A stretch of DNA of 64,000 nt, from the NCBI GenBank assembly GCA_016715465.1, contig JADKAA010000029.1:2356001-2420000 (forward strand). The letters run 5' to 3'. The translations under genes were made by a program, and so were the position numbers. Source of the stretch: Saprospiraceae bacterium. GTDB taxonomy: Bacteria > Bacteroidota > Bacteroidia > Chitinophagales > Saprospiraceae. Position 1 is the stretch's first letter; every line of letters begins with the position of its first letter. Below, in pieces: positions 63,327 to 64,000 of the stretch. The notes beneath the pieces were generated by a model. It ran no database searches. It worked only from the letters and a program-made list of their open reading frames with translations, and was not told the origin of the DNA.

Positions 63327-63764
63327 TTATAATTTTAACTCAAAAGGCACACTGGCCGGAGGTAGGCATTTTTTAGAATCGCACGCCATATAGGTAACCG
63401 TACCTGCCACTTTCAATCCCTCTTTCCCTTTGAATAGCTGGTCAAACTCGGCTTTCTTTTTAAATTTAATGACATCCATTTCGAACAGCTCGTCATAGGC
63501 AGATATCTTTTCAGACTTTTCTATGATATGGCCATCAAGCACTCCGTTCTCGATCTTTTCAAAATCAAAGGCAGTGGGAATTGGTCCTTCGTCTGACATA
63601 TATACCCCATAAATGTTCCACCCGTTTTCAATCTGGGCCACCGCGGTAAATGAAACAGTCCCCTGGCCAGATTTATTTAATTCAAATGACCATTTTACAG
63701 GGGGTTTTTGTGCATTAGCCATAGATGTAGCAAAGAAAAATGCCAATAAGCCTATATATTTCAT
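63327..63764 (-). CDS. Stand-alone DsbD N-terminal-like (disulphide corrector) protein
   Basis: 145 residues with a signal peptide (GLLAFFFATSMANAQ). The mature part repeats the first domain of DsbD: PVKWSFELNK, VAQIENGWNIYGVYMSDEGPIPTAF, then VTYMACDSKKCLPPASVPF, with a CDSKKC pair matching CDNNKC in DsbD. So it is a single-domain paralogue, likely taking electrons from or passing them to DsbD. It precedes dsbD by 21 bases and is probably expressed with it from the promoter at 63817. Confidence 0.9.
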   Translation of the reverse strand: MKYIGLLAFFFATSMANAQKPPVKWSFELNKSGQGTVSFTAVAQIENGWNIYGVYMSDEGPIPTAFDFEKIENGVLDGHIIEKSEKISAYDELFEMDVIKFKKKAEFDQLFKGKEGLKVAGTVTYMACDSKKCLPPASVPFELKL

Positions 63765-63816
63765 CTATATGTGTTTAAAAGAAAGGCGGATAATACCCCC
63801 TTCCCAAAAGCTTGTG

Positions 63817-63848
63817 CAAAAATATGTCCAATTTTGCTTAATTTACAA
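63817..63848 (-). promoter_or_regulatory. Full -33/-7 promoter for the dsbD envelope cluster
   Basis: On the minus strand TTG (63848-63846) stands 21 bases from TATTTTTG (63824-63817). Both match the Bacteroidota consensus, and the box ends 52 bases before the first gene. Confidence 0.55.
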
Positions 63849-63914
63849 GATATGACCGGGCTTTTAAACTATTATTAACGGCATAACCGCGCTTCTTTAA
63901 CAGTCTAGAAAGAA

Positions 63915-64000
63915 ATGGCATCAAAACACCATGACAAAGTGCTAAAATTTCCGCATTTTTTTGACTTATCGATTACCCAACCCTTTGGACTTTGCCTTCG
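63915..64000 (+). CDS. Possible start of a further gene, cut by the window edge
   Basis: ATG 63915 opens a frame (MASKHHDKVLKFPHFF) that is still open at the right edge after 28 codons. The length is too short to identify or to prove coding. No promoter box precedes it. Confidence 0.3.
   Translation, partial: MASKHHDKVLKFPHFFDLSITQPFGLCL

Noticed and set aside
1..64000. CRISPR arrays, tRNA or rRNA genes, insertion sequences, prophage or integrase genes
   Set aside because: Reading both strands I found no spaced direct repeats, no cloverleaf-type T-loop sequence, and no transposase or phage protein.

Overview
The window looks like ordinary chromosome from a Bacteroidota bacterium, most likely of the Saprospiria/Chitinophagia side, although I cannot fix the genus. 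The evidence is a FecI/FecR/TonB-receptor module with an N-terminal STN domain, a PorW/SprE-like type IX secretion lipoprotein, several families typical of the phylum (DUF4175, DUF6427, DUF4230, DUF3108, OmpA with PD40 repeats), repeated TAnnTTTG promoter boxes, and very short leaders with few Shine-Dalgarno sequences. I see no insertion sequence, prophage, CRISPR array, rRNA or tRNA.

Region by region. 1-3.8 kb: the 5' part of an arabinose-5-phosphate isomerase gene (LPS Kdo supply), then recQ-aroQ. 3.8-7.8 kb: a small beta-barrel protein, a small membrane protein, then a tight four-gene operon: LolA-like carrier, exported YidD-domain protein and two paralogous PGSG-motif proteins. 7.8-12.6 kb: QueD/PTPS-like enzyme, then mreC-mreD-PBP2-folA, with PBP2 broken by a one-base frameshift in an A7 run, then a haem-binding protein. 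12.6-18.1 kb: a cell-surface signalling locus (TonB receptor, FecR, zincin-like lipoprotein, ECF sigma) with a divergent four-repeat lipoprotein. 18.2-24.6 kb: epimerase, a small conserved protein, dapA, then an opposite-strand set with a gluconokinase/6-phosphogluconate dehydrogenase fusion, an alkyltransferase and an MtfA-like protein without its catalytic residues.

24.8-34 kb: M19 dipeptidase with two bPH2 proteins, prs, two envelope proteins, then cinA, a VanX-like dipeptidase and mreB on the minus strand. 34.4-42 kb: TPR protein, sorbosone-dehydrogenase-like protein, TesB thioesterase, phosphohexomutase with a PAP2-like membrane protein, and a PD40/OmpA protein. 42.3-47.5 kb: DUF4175, HATPase anti-sigma-like protein, ybeY, thrB. 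47.5-53.2 kb: HAD protein, M23 peptidase, PorW/SprE, DUF6427 and a 32-residue membrane protein whose stop codon lies at the base of the loop of its own terminator. 53.5-63.8 kb: comM/yifB, an M20 amidohydrolase, then a long minus-strand envelope cluster (DsbD N-domain protein, DsbD, YbhN-like, DUF3108, DUF4230, LTA-synthase-like).

Taken together the genes serve mainly envelope construction: cell shape and peptidoglycan (mreB, mreCD, PBP2, VanX-like, M23), LPS precursors (KdsD, phosphohexomutase), periplasmic redox (DsbD), lipoprotein handling (LolA, YidD), secretion (PorW) and surface signalling. The less usual items are the exported-YidD operon, the pseudo-peptidase MtfA, the kinase-dehydrogenase fusion, the four-repeat lipoprotein and the tiny membrane protein.
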